From Gymnothorax reevesii (lineage: Eukaryota > Chordata > Actinopteri > Anguilliformes > Muraenidae), in the NCBI GenBank assembly GCA_029721435.1, contig CM056576.1, forward strand, positions 67,785,876 through 67,849,875: DNA of 64,000 bases. Reading direction: 5' to 3'. The position numbers and the translations under genes are program-made. Within the stretch, counting starts at the first letter, position 1, and every line of letters starts with the position of its first letter. The notes under the pieces are model-generated. The model did no database searches. It saw only the letters and a list, made by a program, of their open reading frames with translations, and had not been told where the DNA came from. This document shows, one piece after another, positions 30,414 to 41,374 of this stretch.

Positions 30414-31389
30414 TTTAAGGACACTCCTGCCAACAAACGAGCAGAAATAAATCATGTCGACATGAAAAGTAATCTACAGCAGTATGTATTCATTAAAAAC
30501 CCAGCACACGCTTATTTCAGTAAGTTACCCGTTTTTTGAGTACAGAAACTGTCGTTAATCCAGCTGAATGGCCAGAAAATCATGTATGTCAGCATTTAGC
30601 TGTGAGAGCACAGAAACGTTACACATATTTTTAAGGACAACACCACAACTGATAAGACTTCCAGGTCACTTCATAAAGAGATTTTCTGCTGCTTTCTAAT
30701 AAAACAACGCCAATAACGTTAGTCCTAGCATCTGAAGCAAGATAACGTTGGCTCGACTGCAACATCACAGTAACATCACATGCACTGTGGAGTACTGTAA
30801 CAATTACAAGACTCTGGCTATTCGATCAGCGACTGTGCTTGTAAGCGACGTTCACTCGCTTATTTGCAGAGCGGAAATGAATTGATGCTGGTTTGGGCTG
30901 GGGTTAGCTTGGTGAGCATGTCAGCGATGCCAACTCCCTTATTTGCAGAGAAAAAATGAACCAACAAATAAACCAGGGTTTTACCTGTCAAGGCAAAAAG
31001 TCGCAAACAAACTTGTCTTAGCCGTGTGTGCTGTTGCTTTTAACTGAGGTATGCGTATTTTTTTCCTCGCTGATGGTTCTAAGCTCCTGAGCTCGCTCTG
31101 GGAGATTTGAACTGGACTGAGCACTGGCGTGAACTGAGGAGGAAGAGGGAGGGGGCTGTCTGTGCACTGTCTGACGTCTGTCAGACACCATCCTGGCTCT
31201 AGTTGGTTCTTTTTGGTCGGTCCGAACGATTCTTTTAAATTGCAGTAGGAGCATTAGGTGGATTTAAAGGAGCCTTTTTTAATTATAGATTACTAGTTTT
31301 ATGCAATACTGTCTGTACACAGTGGCAGTTTTAGCAAAAATGACAAAAAGTAACTTTTCTAAAACTTACCAACTGCAGCTTTAAATGAC

Positions 31390-31960
31390 AGGGATGGCTT
31401 GAATTATGCTGTGGTGAAGTCTGCTGTTCTCAAGGCATAAGAGCTGGTGCCTGAAGCCTATCGCCAGCGGTTTAGAAGTTAGAAAAGAGGCGACAAGTCG
31501 CATTTGGAGTTTGCTCATGATTTGTATATTCAGTTTGATCGTTGGTGTGTTGCTGTGGAGGTTGACTCCTATGATATTCTACGTGATCTGATGATTTTGG
31601 AGCAGTTTAAAAATTTGGTTCCGGAGCGTATTGCAACTTTCATTAGTGAGCAAAAGGTGAAAACCGCAGCTGAAGCTGCTGCGTTGGCCGACGATTATGT
31701 GCTGACACATGTAGATTGTGGTAATTCTGGTGTGCGGGGTCATGGCAGTTGTTGGGAAAATTCTGTCGGTGTATGTTCTGGTGGGCTTGTGAAAAAAGCT
31801 GGGTGGGAGCAGAAACATGAGCGCATTGCGCGTGGGTTTGATAAAGTTTGTAATTATTGTCATAAACATGGGCACTGGAAGAGATTGCTTTGCATTAAAA
31901 TCTAAGTCTAAGCAAAATGGAGCTAATGGTAATCCCAAACCGGCTATGTTCGTTGCGCCA
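31390..31960 (+). pseudogene. Gag remnant of the Gmr1-like element
   Basis: Frames carry AVLKA, ELVPEAYRQRF, LEFAHDLYIQFDRWC, LMILEQFKNLVPERIATFI and AAALADDYVLTH, matching fish gypsy Gag SCAN-like regions. A CNYCHKHGHWK zinc knuckle follows near 31850. A one-base frameshift close to its last cysteine (about 31880) and two stops before 31500 disable it. Confidence 0.82.
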
Positions 31961-32079
31961 GGTTCTGATCAGGTGTTGCAGTCTTCAGGTGTTGAGTTAA
32001 AACCGGATGCGTGTAGTTTAGAGCTGCAGTCGTATTTGCCTTTCATTACTAAGGGTTTTGTGTCTTTAGTGGGGAGTAA

Positions 32080-32430
32080 TAAAAAATCTGTGCAAAAATA
32101 CTGCGTGACACTGGTGCTTTTGACTCGTTCATCTTAGCATCAGCCTTGCCATTTTCAGAGGATTCCTTAATGGGTTCTTATATTCCTCTGCTTGGAATGG
32201 AGTAAAATGTTTTGCGTGTATTTCTGCATAAAGTAATGCTGTCTTGTGAACTGTTTCAGGGGGAGGTGGCGGTCGGCGTGCGCCCGGCTTTGCCTGTGGA
32301 GGGTGTTAGCATGATCTTGGGTAATGGTATAGCGAGGAGTCGGGTGTGGGCTGATGTTGCACCTCCTGCCGTTGTTGTGTCATCACCCTTTGTTAGTGGT
32401 GAACCTGACAGTAATGAAAGAGTTTCCTGA
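32080..32430 (+). pseudogene. Retropepsin remnant
   Basis: An LRDTGA motif near 32103, the active site of aspartic protease, is followed by FDSFILASALPF. After a stop comes a second frame with MILGNGIARSRVW. The pattern ILG(N/M)D is the second conserved box of retropepsins. It lies between gag and integrase as expected for the group. Confidence 0.7.
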
Positions 32431-32540
32431 AGTGTTCAGGGTGTGCGCAGTGACGCGCGCAATGAAGCAAGCTCAGTTATAGGAGTTTGATGCAGCATGA
32501 CATATGTCCTGATGTTCCTTAGTCTGTCTCTCACAGTGAA

Positions 32541-33470
32541 TTGGTGGAGGAGCAGCGAGCTGACGGGTCATTAGAGGATCTTTGGGAGATGGCTTGTCTG
32601 TCTGGTGAGGTGAAAAGTCACGCTCATTTTTATTTTATTCAGAATAATGTTTTGATGAGGAGGTGGGTCCCTCAGAGGGAAAAATTTGTTGGTGAACCTG
32701 TTTATCAAGTTGTTGTGCCTTTTAGGTTTCGTAAGATAGTGTTGCAGATTTCCCATGACGAGTCTGGTCACTTGGGTGTCTGGAAGACGTATGACCGTAT
32801 TTTGAGGTTTTTTTTTCGGTTCAAAAGGGATGTTTCCGCTTACGTGAAATAATGCCATACGTATCAACTCACCAGCAAACCAAATCAGAGCTTAAAGCCT
32901 GCCCCATTGTCCCCCATACTATAAGTCAGCCTTTTGAATATTCAATTATAGATTGTGTTGTCCTGTTACCTCCGTCCAAATCAGGGGCAAACTACCTTTT
33001 AACTGTCATGTCAGAGTACAAGATATTCCTTGTACTCCTGCGTATCCTTTGCGCACGATTACAACTAAGTCTGTGGTTCTTGCGTTGTCGCAGTTCATTT
33101 CAATTTTTGGTGTTCCGAGAGCCATTCAGTCGGATCAGGGGTCAAATTTCTCGTCCCGTTTATTTGCGCAAGTGTTGAAGCAGCTGCATGTTAAACATAA
33201 TCAGGCATCCGCCTACCATGCGCAGAGCCAAGGCGCTCTTGAGCGGTTTCATCAAACACTGAAATCTATGTTGCGTGCTTATTGCACATAAATTAATAGA
33301 GACTGGGAAGAGGGTTTACCATGGTCGTTATTAGCTGCTGGGGAGGTAGTCCAGGAGAGTACAGGGTTTAGTCCAAACGACCTTGTGTTTGGTCATACTG
33401 TGCCAGGTCCTTTGGCGCTGTTGCGGGATAATCAGAGCAGAATTATCTTATAGCTACTCCCTGCCGTAGA
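32541..33470 (+). pseudogene. Integrase remnant of the Gmr1-like element
   Basis: The zinc-binding domain shows HDESGHLGVWKTYDRIL with its two histidines. The paired CxxC reads CHTY, so one zinc ligand is lost, and a stop precedes it. The core retains the first acid in IIDCV near 32950, the second in QSDQGSNF near 33130 and the glutamate in GALERFHQTLKSM near 33235. A frameshift near 33020 and a stop near 33292 split it. Confidence 0.85.
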
Positions 33471-33689
33471 TCCTCTACTCAGCTTTGCCATGTGAATTTG
33501 TTGAAGCCATATTTTTCTCGGGTGCAGCCGGCAGCAGGTCGGGGAGAGCAGGTAGCGGGTCTCCATCCAGCTTGCTTGTCAATGTCTGTATCCCCTCATG
33601 CTGTGGTTGAGCAACGGGGGGCGGATGTGTTGGTGCCTGATGAAGCTGTACTTTGAGGTTGTCTTAAGGACTCGGAGTCTCTGCAGAAT

Positions 33690-33885
33690 CTTGATAGCTT
33701 GCTGAGTCATTTGGATGCTTCTAGGCGTGGCCAACTGGCGAACTTAATTAAGCGATATCCATGTCTATTTGGTGACACACCTACTTGCACGCATCTGATT
33801 GTAAATCTATTAAACAAAGGTTCTATCGTGTTGATCCAGAGAAACGTAAGTATGTTTCACTGTTTTCAGTATAGAAAAGGGTGAA
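33690..33885 (+). pseudogene. Start of reverse transcriptase, truncated
   Basis: LSHLDASRRGQLANLIKRYP followed by CLFGDTPTCTHLIV, then in a shifted frame IKQRFYRVDPEKRKYV. This is the segment that leads into Ty3/gypsy RT. Its position downstream of integrase fixes the gene order. Everything after the first RT residues is missing. Confidence 0.8.
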
Positions 33886-34168
33886 TGGAATTCAGTCCAT
33901 TTTGATTTTATGTGGATTGTCCATGATGAGCCAACAGAATCCGGGTGGTACATTTGATTAATTGAACACAGATTGATTAAAAAATGTTTTAAATCATATT
34001 TTATGAATTGAATTCCACTAAAGTGACATTAGTATTTTAAAAATGGTGAACTGATAAAAAAAAGTACATAAAAATACAATAATATGTTCTGACTGGGTGA
34101 TTAGCAGGTCACATATAGCGACATCTATGGGCTATTGGCACTAGTTTGTCAGAAAGCGAGAGACTTAC

Positions 34169-34311
34169 GAGCTGCTCAGAGGATAGTCGGAGTGTCTTTT
34201 TATAGGAAACGCTTCCTGGAGTGAGGAGAGGGTTGGACTGGGCAGGGTTGGTAATCTGTTTGACACTCCCGTGTTCCTCGTCGCTGGATGATGAGTCTTC
34301 CTTTCGCCTGA
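34169..34311 (-). CDS. lpin1: lpin1 exon (serine/acidic stretch and SYKKTLRLSSEQL)
   Basis: The exon encodes EDSSSSDEEHG near its start and VSYKKTLRLSSEQL at its end, matching vertebrate lipin-1 HESSSSDEER...VSYKKTLRLTSEQL. The serine/aspartate/glutamate run is the kind of site casein kinase 2 acts on, though that is inference. The donor is CTC|GTAAGT in phase 0, agreeing with the following exon. The 5' end is ambiguous: TTGAG|TC at 34311 (phase 1), GTCAG|G at 34307 (phase 2) and AAAG|GAAGAC at 34300 (phase 0) all keep the frame. The downstream intron (about 16.8 kb) contains the Gmr1-like and Penelope-like elements. Confidence 0.92.
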
Positions 34312-34720
34312 CTCAACAAAAGCCCAGAACACGATTAGGCCATTTTTCTGCTTAACACAAGGAGTCCACACACTATCCTGGACTTTTCCATTAAGTTTTA
34401 GAAAAAGCAAATTGAGTCAATATGGAAGAAGCAGGAAAGTTATTTCTGGAAAAATATGTCAGGATGGTGCCTTAAAACTAGATGGAATGTTAGAAACTCT
34501 ATAACAGTGAGTCGTATAGGATGTGCAAGATGCAGATTATGTATGAAATGTTTTTTATACAAAGTACATATGCTGATAAAATGCCTCTCATGCGGGCCCA
34601 CTGACCCATTGCTTTATCAAAATACTGTAGGTACTGCAGGTATACTGTAGGTATAATTTCTATGATAAAAAAGAGAAACCATGTTCCTGAAGTTCAGTAT
34701 TACCCATTTAGACAAGTCAC

Positions 34721-34771
34721 CTTCCCCGTCTGCTCACCACCTCCACTGATCTCCAGTGCTGTTAGAGACTC
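34721..34771 (-). CDS. lpin1: lpin1 small variable exon (tentative boundaries)
   Basis: A 51-bp open stretch, ESLTALEISGGGEQTGK, lies between TATTAATAG|G and AAG|GTGACT on the minus strand. It enters in phase 0, matching the preceding WWFSWRGR exon. Vertebrate lipin-1 has a poorly conserved segment containing GEQ at this place, which supports the call. A competing donor, G|GTGAGC at 34737, would shorten the exon to 34 bp and leave in phase 1, matching the TTGAG acceptor at 34311. With the longer form, the next exon would need the weaker AAAG acceptor ahead of 34300. The existence of an exon is fairly well supported by position and phase; the 3' boundary is not. Confidence 0.5.
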
Positions 34772-34913
34772 CTATTAATAGAAAGCGATATCAGGATGAA
34801 TGACAACAGTAAAAATATAAGCAAAACAGTATCTTGTGATTTTGCTGTGAAGATGTGACAAACAAGTCAGCTCACGCAATGTTGATTTAAAAAAAAGATA
34901 TCTGAGGTAAAAC

Positions 34914-35134
34914 AAGTGCTGTCAAAAAGTATTTGCCCCCTTCTGATTTCTTTTTTCTTTTAGATTTTTCCCCTCAATAAATGAAATCATCATTTAAAAA
35001 CTTCATTTTGTATTTACTCGGATTGTCTTTGCCCAATACTAAAATTTGTTTGATGATCTGAAACATTTAAGTATGACAAATATACAAAAAAAAAGAAAGA
35101 AATCAGGAAGGGGCAAATACTTTTTCATGGCAGC
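34914..35134. mobile_element. Tc1-derived MITE (same family as 6752-10345)
   Basis: The ends TCAAAAAGTATTTGCCCCC and, inverted, ATGAAAAAGTATTTGCCCC enclose sequence almost identical to the long terminal repeat of the Tc1 at 6752-10345 (ATCATCATTTAAAAACTTCA, GATGATCTGAAACATTTA). It appears to be an element reduced to its ends. Confidence 0.8.
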
Positions 35135-35139
35135 TTCCT

Positions 35140-36195
35140 TAATGTTTCCAAAGAATTCGCTTGTGTTTTCACTGACCGTCTATTTAGGATGAACAAAGCA
35201 CACCATGCCGCAGAATGTTTCTGGCCAGAGGGCTGCACCAGGGTTCGCCTCGTGACTCAATGTGTTGATCTAACTCAATTTTGATTGTGGCCCAGACGGG
35301 GGCTTCTGCCGGGGGCAACCCACCACAGAAAATTTCTGGCAGTGAAATACCATTTCAAATTCCATTTGAAATACCTCATTAGTATTCATGAGTATGCTAA
35401 AATGATGTCACACTAAAGCGGATGTGCATGGTTGACACAAAAATGAAGAGAACTTGGCCAACAACAACATGCCACGGCCAAAGAAATATCAAACTGATTC
35501 GGCCCATAAAAGAGCAAGAAAAGGCCTGGTAGAAGATCGATTGAAGGCCCGGATAAATATAAAAGGCCAAACCTTTAAAGCCAAGTTTGGAGATATGAAG
35601 CTGTGGCCAAACTTTTTCTGGATACATAAGTAAACTTGATGCCAGGTGCAAAATGCCCAGTTTCCCTGTTTCCTAGCAATTTCAGATCGTTAATGTACTT
35701 GAAATCGTCCCACATTTGTAACTAGACATACTTATAGTAATGAATTTCTAATGCAAAAAATGTAATTTATTTACAAGCAGTCGAATCTGATGACTGATCT
35801 GATGACATGACTTTTCATGCAAATGGCTCACGCATATTAAGTATTAGGCACGTCGAAATGGCTGTGGTCTAGCAGCCAAAATGGCTGGCCATAACGGTCG
35901 AGTGATTGCTTTCTTTCGGAGTTTATCTTTGTTAGGGGTCAAAGACGACATTAAAACTTAAATACAAATCAATTTATTTGAACAACCTGCCAAATTATGC
36001 CAAAAAAGGGTTGAAGTTAAGGAATTAATTGAGTACCTTTAAAACCAACCGGGGTCTAGTAGCTGCCACTATTACCATACTCCCTGGTAGCAAAGCCATG
36101 CCTAGCCATATGGTGCAATGGGAATTTAGTTTTAGGAATAGAATTTGTTGGCAAAACATACACACACACTAATCTTGGATTCCTTATGTATTTCA
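35140..36195. other. Intronic sequence without recognised elements
   Basis: lpin1 intron between the small exon and the WWFSWRGR exon. No open frame with family similarity and no repeat structure beyond short local motifs. Confidence 0.4.
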
Positions 36196-36200
36196 ATGTA

Positions 36201-37610
36201 CAACCCCAATTCCGAAATAGTTGGGACGAAGTGTAAAATGTGAATAAAATCAAAATGCAATGACTGTTCGATCACATGAGCCAATATTTTATTTGCAATA
36301 GAACGTAGTTTCATCATTTGAAATGTTATCTGACACATTTTACATTTTTATCTACAAAATTAACCGATTGAAATTTTCTGGCTGCAACAGGTCTCAAAAA
36401 AGTTGGGACACAGGCAAAGAAGGGCTGAAAAATCTATTAATATCTAAGAGAATCACCTGAAAGAACATTTAGCAAGTAATTAAGTTAACCGGCATCAGGT
36501 GTGTAACATGATTGGCTATAAAAGGAATGTCTTAGAGAGACTGAGTCTCTCAGCAGTAAAGATGGCCAGAGGCTCTCCAACCTGTGAAGGCTTGCATAAA
36601 AAAAACTCTGGAATACTTTGAAAACAATGCTCCTCAACGTCAAATTGCAAAGACTTTGAAGGTCTCATCATTGACAGTGCATAACATCATCAAAAGATTC
36701 AGAGAAACTGAAAAAATCTCTGTGCGTAAGGGACGAGGCCCAAGACCTTTACTGGATGCCTGTGATCTTTGGGCCCTCAGACGCCACTGCATCACTCACC
36801 AGCATGATTCTGTCATTGACATTACTAAATGGGCCCAGGAATACTTCAAGAAACCACTGTCACTAAACACAGTCCGCCATGCCATCCACAGATGCCACCT
36901 AAAACTCTATCATCCAAAAAGGAAGCCTTTGTTGAGCATGATCCAGAAGCACCGCCGTGTTATGTGGGCCAAGGCTCATTTAAAATGAACTGTAGCAAAG
37001 TGTCCTGTGATCAGACGAGTCCAATTTGACATTCTTGTTGGAAATCATGGGTGTCGTGTCCTCCGGGCTAAAGAGGAGAAAGACCACCCCTCCTGTTATC
37101 AGCATTCAGTTCAAAAGCCAGCATCTGTGATGGTATGGGGATGCATTAGCGCATATGGGGTGGGACACTTGCATGTTTGAAAAAGCACCACGAATGCTGA
37201 AAGGTATATAAAGGTTTTAGAGCAACATAAACTTCCCTCCAGATGACATCTATTCCAGGAAGGTCTTGTGTATTTCAGCAGAACAATGCAAAACCACATA
37301 CTGCAGCTATTACAACAGCATGGCTTAGTAGTAGAAGAGTGCTTGTGCTAAACTGGCCTGTCTGCAGTCCTGATCTTTCACTGATTTAGAACATAAATAA
37401 ACGAAAAGTCCGTTAAAGGAGACCCAAAACTCTCTAGCAGCTGGAAGCCTGTATTAAACAAGAGTGGGATCAAATTTCAATGGCTAAACTCAAGAAACCT
37501 GTCTCCTCAATGCCCAGACGCCTCCACTGTGTGTTAAAAAGAAGAAGGATTGCTACACCATGGAAAATGGTGCCCTGTCCCAACTTTTTTGAGACCTGTA
37601 GCAGCCATCA
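36201..37610 (+). mobile_element. Tc1/mariner element, right end lost
   Basis: The left end CAACCCCAATTCCGAAATAG follows TA at 36199-36200 and matches the family of the element at 15622. The right side still has CCCTGTCCCAACTTTTTTGAG near 37570, but the terminal repeat is missing and lpin1-linked sequence begins soon after. It lies antisense to lpin1, about 190 bp from the exon at 37804. Confidence 0.82.
36584..37330 (+). pseudogene. Tc1 transposase remnant
   Basis: An open stretch of 134 codons covers the paired helix-turn-helix DNA-binding region: RQIAKTLKVSSLTVHNIIKR, then GRGPRPLLDACD and RRHCITHQHDSVIDITKWAQ. Beyond 36988 the DDE/D domain continues in broken frames ([24 protein letters not shown] near 37025, [18 protein letters not shown] near 37130). 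Confidence 0.82.
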
Positions 37611-37803
37611 ATTTTGAAATGAGCTCATTTTGTGGATGAAATCGTATCGTATCATTGCAATTTACAAAGGCTAAGCGTGGTTTTGGTACAATGACTTTCC
37701 CTACTACCAGCGTGTCAACAGTTGTTGGAGCCAAGCAAGACTCTGAAGAAAACTCTTCATGTTTTGTTGCCAGCCATTTCACATACCGTCTGTAGAGACA
37801 TAC

Positions 37804-37896
37804 CGACTTCACACTGTTGGTCCTCCCACGCCAGGAAAACCACCAGCGGCTTCCTTTCTTAGGCATCTTTTCGTTCATGATTTTCTCCACTGTGGC
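37804..37896 (-). CDS. lpin1: lpin1 internal exon (WWFSWRGR exon)
   Basis: The 93-bp exon encodes exactly 31 residues, beginning ATVEKIMNEKMPKKG and continuing SRWWFSWRGRTNSVKS. This is the hallmark lipin segment MPKKGGRWWFSWRGR. The acceptor is TTTGCTCCAG|G after a T-rich tract and the donor is TCG|GTATGT. Both ends are phase 0, as is the previous exon's end. WRGR rather than WRRR favours lipin-1 over lipin-2. An open frame runs past the donor, but the sequence stops resembling lipin exactly at the GT. A mariner-like relic lies about 200 bp downstream in the next intron. Confidence 0.95.
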
Positions 37897-37929
37897 CTGG
37901 AGCAAATAAATCAAAACTAAAAAAACTGG

Positions 37930-38540
37930 AAGATTCAACTCAAAAGAAGTGCTCAGACTTCATCCAAAGGGAAATTACCAGGTGCAACATCAAGCACAGA
38001 CATGCTCTCTACATAATAATAAATGCAAATCCATGTTAGGTTACAACTGACAGAAATATTATACTTATCAACTTCAGAAAATTCAACTGAGGCAAGATTG
38101 CAATTTTTACACAGGGCAAGCCAGTTAAACAAACTGGGTAGGGCGTGATGGGGCTGAGGGGCATATGGCAAGAAACTAGTTTACTTGACTTTGATGGTTC
38201 TGTTCACAATGACAAAGCTTTAAGGGTGCTGGCTGCAGACCAGGCAGATTAACACCTATGGGCATAGTAGATGCCGGCATCTACAAAATTTCAAAAATTA
38301 ATCGCTAAAAAATTCAGTAATTGAATCCTCAAATGAGACAAGTGTCCTGCTTCATTGAAATCATTTTTTCAGTCCCTGTGGCAAATACTGAATCTTAAAG
38401 CCTTAAACAGAGCCATGCACAACAAGCAAGGATTGGCATTATTTTGAATTTGCATAGAGGGGTTATTGTAAAATTAAAAGTGGTCCTAGAAGGTTTCCTT
38501 CACATACTTTAGCATTTATCATACAATCATTGTCCATAAA
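37930..38540. other. Intronic sequence without recognised elements
   Basis: lpin1 intron directly upstream of the exon at 37804-37896, containing its polypyrimidine tract at about 37897-37920. Nothing else recognised. Confidence 0.4.
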
Positions 38541-38749
38541 TACACTGAACAGCAGAAGAAACGAAAGTCTGGACTGTTCAAATAATAATTTATCATTTTA
38601 TGTGATTATGATGATAACAGTAATTGATTCACATGACTAATGAACACTGACTCTATTGACCTTGACCAAAATTAATGCTAAGAGAGCAATATGTCTCAAA
38701 AATCACAGTTCTGTATTTCAATAAACGAACTTCAAGTCAGTATTGTTGT

Positions 38750-39890
38750 GATTCTGCCTTGTTGTCATGTTTATGTTCAGGTTCTGTGTTCATGATTTTG
38801 TCTTTTATTTATTTTTTTTGGTTATTGTTATACTCAGGTTTTTAGTTAATTCTATTTCTCAGTTCCATTGCACTTGTCTCCCCTGTCTTGTGATCTAGTT
38901 GGTTCAGTCCGTCTTCCCTGTCTGCGTGCCCACTGACTTCGGGTGATTTAAATGAATTCCGGTGTTTAAAATCTACCTTCGATTCTCATTTTCTTCCTTC
39001 GCCTTGCTGTTCTGATTACTAACAAGATTAACATTTGTATTTTGTATCATAGTCTACTAACACAACTAATCCATGCATATAAGATTACTAACTTACTAAT
39101 GAGCACTCTAGTTTAATATGTAAAGTTGCACCGCTATTAATTTAGACTAATTCCCTCTCAGCAATCGCCCTGTTCTATACTCCGCCCTTTAGCCTGTCTC
39201 TGTCCTCTCCTCAGCTTCAGCGAGAATCTCTCGCACGTGCTTAATCACTCTCCTGTGCTCGTTATCCGAGCACGTAGAACTCCTGGACCAGCTTCAATGT
39301 CATAGGCTGTTTGTGTGATTCCCGTTTGTGTTTTGTCTCTCACCAGTTTTCGTGGTTAGGACTTCCCTCATGTGATTCTCCCGATGTAATTAGTCTGATT
39401 TCTGTATAGCATGTGACCTTCCCTGTGTGTATATTAGCACTCTTTTCACTTACAGCTCCGGTCAGAACGTTGATCAATATTTCTTTGTGAAGATATGCCA
39501 TTGATTATTGTTTCTCTTCTACTGGATTGTCCAACCTTGATTCTTGCCATTGCCCTTTTTATATTGTTTTTGTCTCTCTGGATTTCGAGCCATTTTTGAA
39601 TGACCACGATTACTGTGTTTGGATGCCCTATGTATGACCCTTCACTTTGTTCATCGAATACGACTTTTTGCCTATCGTTTTTGCACCTCTGCTTATCTGT
39701 CTTACTGGTTCTGACCCCTGCCTGTCTAGTCGACACTGTTTTTGGATTTCGTATTGTGGCTTGGAAATTCCTGTGTTTTTTTTGGCTTTGACTCGGACTC
39801 CAACAAAGGAATACTTTTTCTTTTTTTTTTATTTCTGTCTCACGCAAGTGGTTCCTGATCGGTACCTCACAAGTATCTTGTCTCACCACC
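38750..39890 (+). repeat. CT-rich LTR-like segment
   Basis: Pyrimidine-rich sequence beginning GTGATTCTGCCTTGTTGTCATG and ending before the Tc1 transposase remnant resumes. The style (TTCTGTGTTCATG, GCCTGTCTCTGTCC, TGTTTTTGGATT) is that of fish gypsy LTRs, but no terminal TG/CA pair or duplication was confirmed. Confidence 0.3.
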
Positions 39891-40870
39891 ATTGGTATTA
39901 ACAACTGCCATGCATCTTTGATATATGGAGTGAATGAGTCTATTGATATTGGCCATCGGTATCCGTAGGAAGGTTCTGATCATGTCTCTTTCAAGTTCTC
40001 TGAGTAGTTGCCCTTGGTTTCACTTGATGTAGCCTCCTTTTCAGTTCATCCCACAGATGCTCAATGGGGTCAAGATCTGGACTGAGCGCAGGCCAAGGCA
40101 AACTCTGTTATGCTGTTTAGCAGAAAGTTTTGTGTCACCCTAACAATGTAAGGTCGAGGGTTGTCATGTTGAAAAATGTGATGTTGATGTTGAGGGAAAA
40201 ATGGCACAACCTCTGGTCTAAGGACCTGATCGCTGTAACGCCATGACCTCCACCTTAACCAACACTCTGGGCGATGACAGTGCCTAGTCTCTGATTCAAA
40301 CTGATTCCAGCCCATACCATGACACTTAGTCCATCCCATGGCTCTCTTTCCAAAAAATACTGGTCAGTATAGCATTACCCATCTGCATGAAAGAGAGAAC
40401 CTTGTTCATCAGAGAAAATGACACTTTGCCACTCTTGATGATGCCAGTTCCGAAGGAAATTGGCCCACTGTGGTCAGTTTTACCAGTGACGTGATGTTAC
40501 CACAGGACCACGGGCTGGTCGACGACAGTAAAGATTAGGGTGCTCAGCCGACACCTTACTGTATCAGCGCTGATTGGTCAATTGTGGATGCCTACAGTTT
40601 GTTGAGTTGTCTGGCTGGCATTTTGAAAACGATCATGAAGAAGTTGCCTATGAATATGACAATCATGATGTGCGATATTGACCTTGTACGTCTACTTTGA
40701 GATAATTCATCAGTTGTGTTGGTGGCATTAAAACGATATTGTAGGCGAAAAATGGTTGTGATATGGACATTGAACTCATTTGCAACATTTTGGAAATGCT
40801 GACCAGCATGAAAAGGACCAAAAGCCTGCTCACATTGTAGCAGCATAAGTCTTGGCATCTCTCTTCATTA
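39890..40870 (-). pseudogene. Tc1 transposase remnant
   Basis: At 40858-40592 the amino-terminal helix-turn-helix (FHAGQHFQNVANEFNVHITT, YRFNATNTT) is visible. At 40339-40070 the core is visible (FFPQHQHHIFQHDNPRPYIV, where the family has FQQDNARPHTA). Broken by stops and frameshifts. Confidence 0.78.
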
Positions 40871-40909
40871 CTTGGAATAAATTAAATAAATTTGCTTGAC
40901 TGTTACGGC

Positions 40910-41374
40910 CAGTGGCGGTTCTAGAACTGGGAATTTGGGGGGGGCGCAGACACGTACCTTTATGACAATTAGTCCTGGCTAGTTCTCAGTCATTTTCCTT
41001 TACTGACGCATTTTCCAATTCTCGTAACTGGAAACTGAAGACACGTTTTTTCTTGTGATGTGTATCCTCCAATTGTATGCCAGCTGATGCTGACGTGCTG
41101 GTAGCGTATCAGGCTGCTGTCAGCTGATGTAGCTCTTCATGAGTTTCCTGCCTGAACTAGTTACACTCATTTCTGGTTCCGCCACTGTACTGAATTTAGC
41201 CCATGATTTCATCGCTGTTCCATCGCATATAGAGAGAAACCGTGTCTTCAGTTGCCAATTACGATAATTGGAAAATGCGTCAGTAAAGGAAAATGATTCA
41301 GAACGAGCCAGGACTCATTGTCACAAATGGACGTGTCGGCGCCCCCCCAATTCCCGGTTCTAGAACCGCCACTG
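40910..41374. mobile_element. hAT foldback MITE with exact 8-bp duplication
   Basis: Inverted ends CAGTGGCGGTTCTAGAACTG / CAGTGGCGGTTCTAGAACCG, with identical 8-bp flanks GTTACGGC at 40902-40909 and 41375-41382. The arms pair for about 130 bp, including CATTTTCC(T/A)TTACTGACGCA-type sequence. Length 465 bp, no coding capacity. The duplication is unchanged, so the insertion is fairly recent. Confidence 0.92.

Larger units (their letters stand above)
29395..31384. mobile_element. Two-kb element with TTRAAAGCTGYAGTTGGTAA ends
   Basis: The left end reads TTGAAAGCTGTAGTTGGTAA and the inverted right end TTAAAGCTGCAGTTGGTAAG. TTAA at the right and TTGA at the left may be a TTAA duplication. It abuts the Gmr1-like gag at 31386, so it probably inserted into that retroelement. 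It contains a large imperfect palindrome (29675-30413) and the second copy of the CCCCCGCCGCC repeat. No transposase was recognised. Confidence 0.6.
31386..33885 (+). mobile_element. Gmr1-like Ty3/gypsy retrotransposon, integrase before RT, truncated
   Basis: Plus strand, antisense to lpin1. In order: gag with a SCAN-like region and zinc knuckle (31390-31960), retropepsin (DTGA near 32110), integrase HHCC-type domain and DDE core (32541-33300), the end-of-integrase CHVNLLKPYF region near 33485, then the very start of RT (LFGDTPT near 33763, frameshift, KQRFYRV and DPEKRK near 33815). It then stops. Canonical Ty3/gypsy elements have RT and RNase H before integrase; integrase first is the layout of the Gmr1 group first described from cod. 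LTRs were not identified. Confidence 0.82.

Noticed and set aside
37534..37803. Open frame continuing past the WWFSWRGR exon
   Set aside because: A consensus donor GTATGT sits exactly where lipin similarity ends; the remainder is intron.
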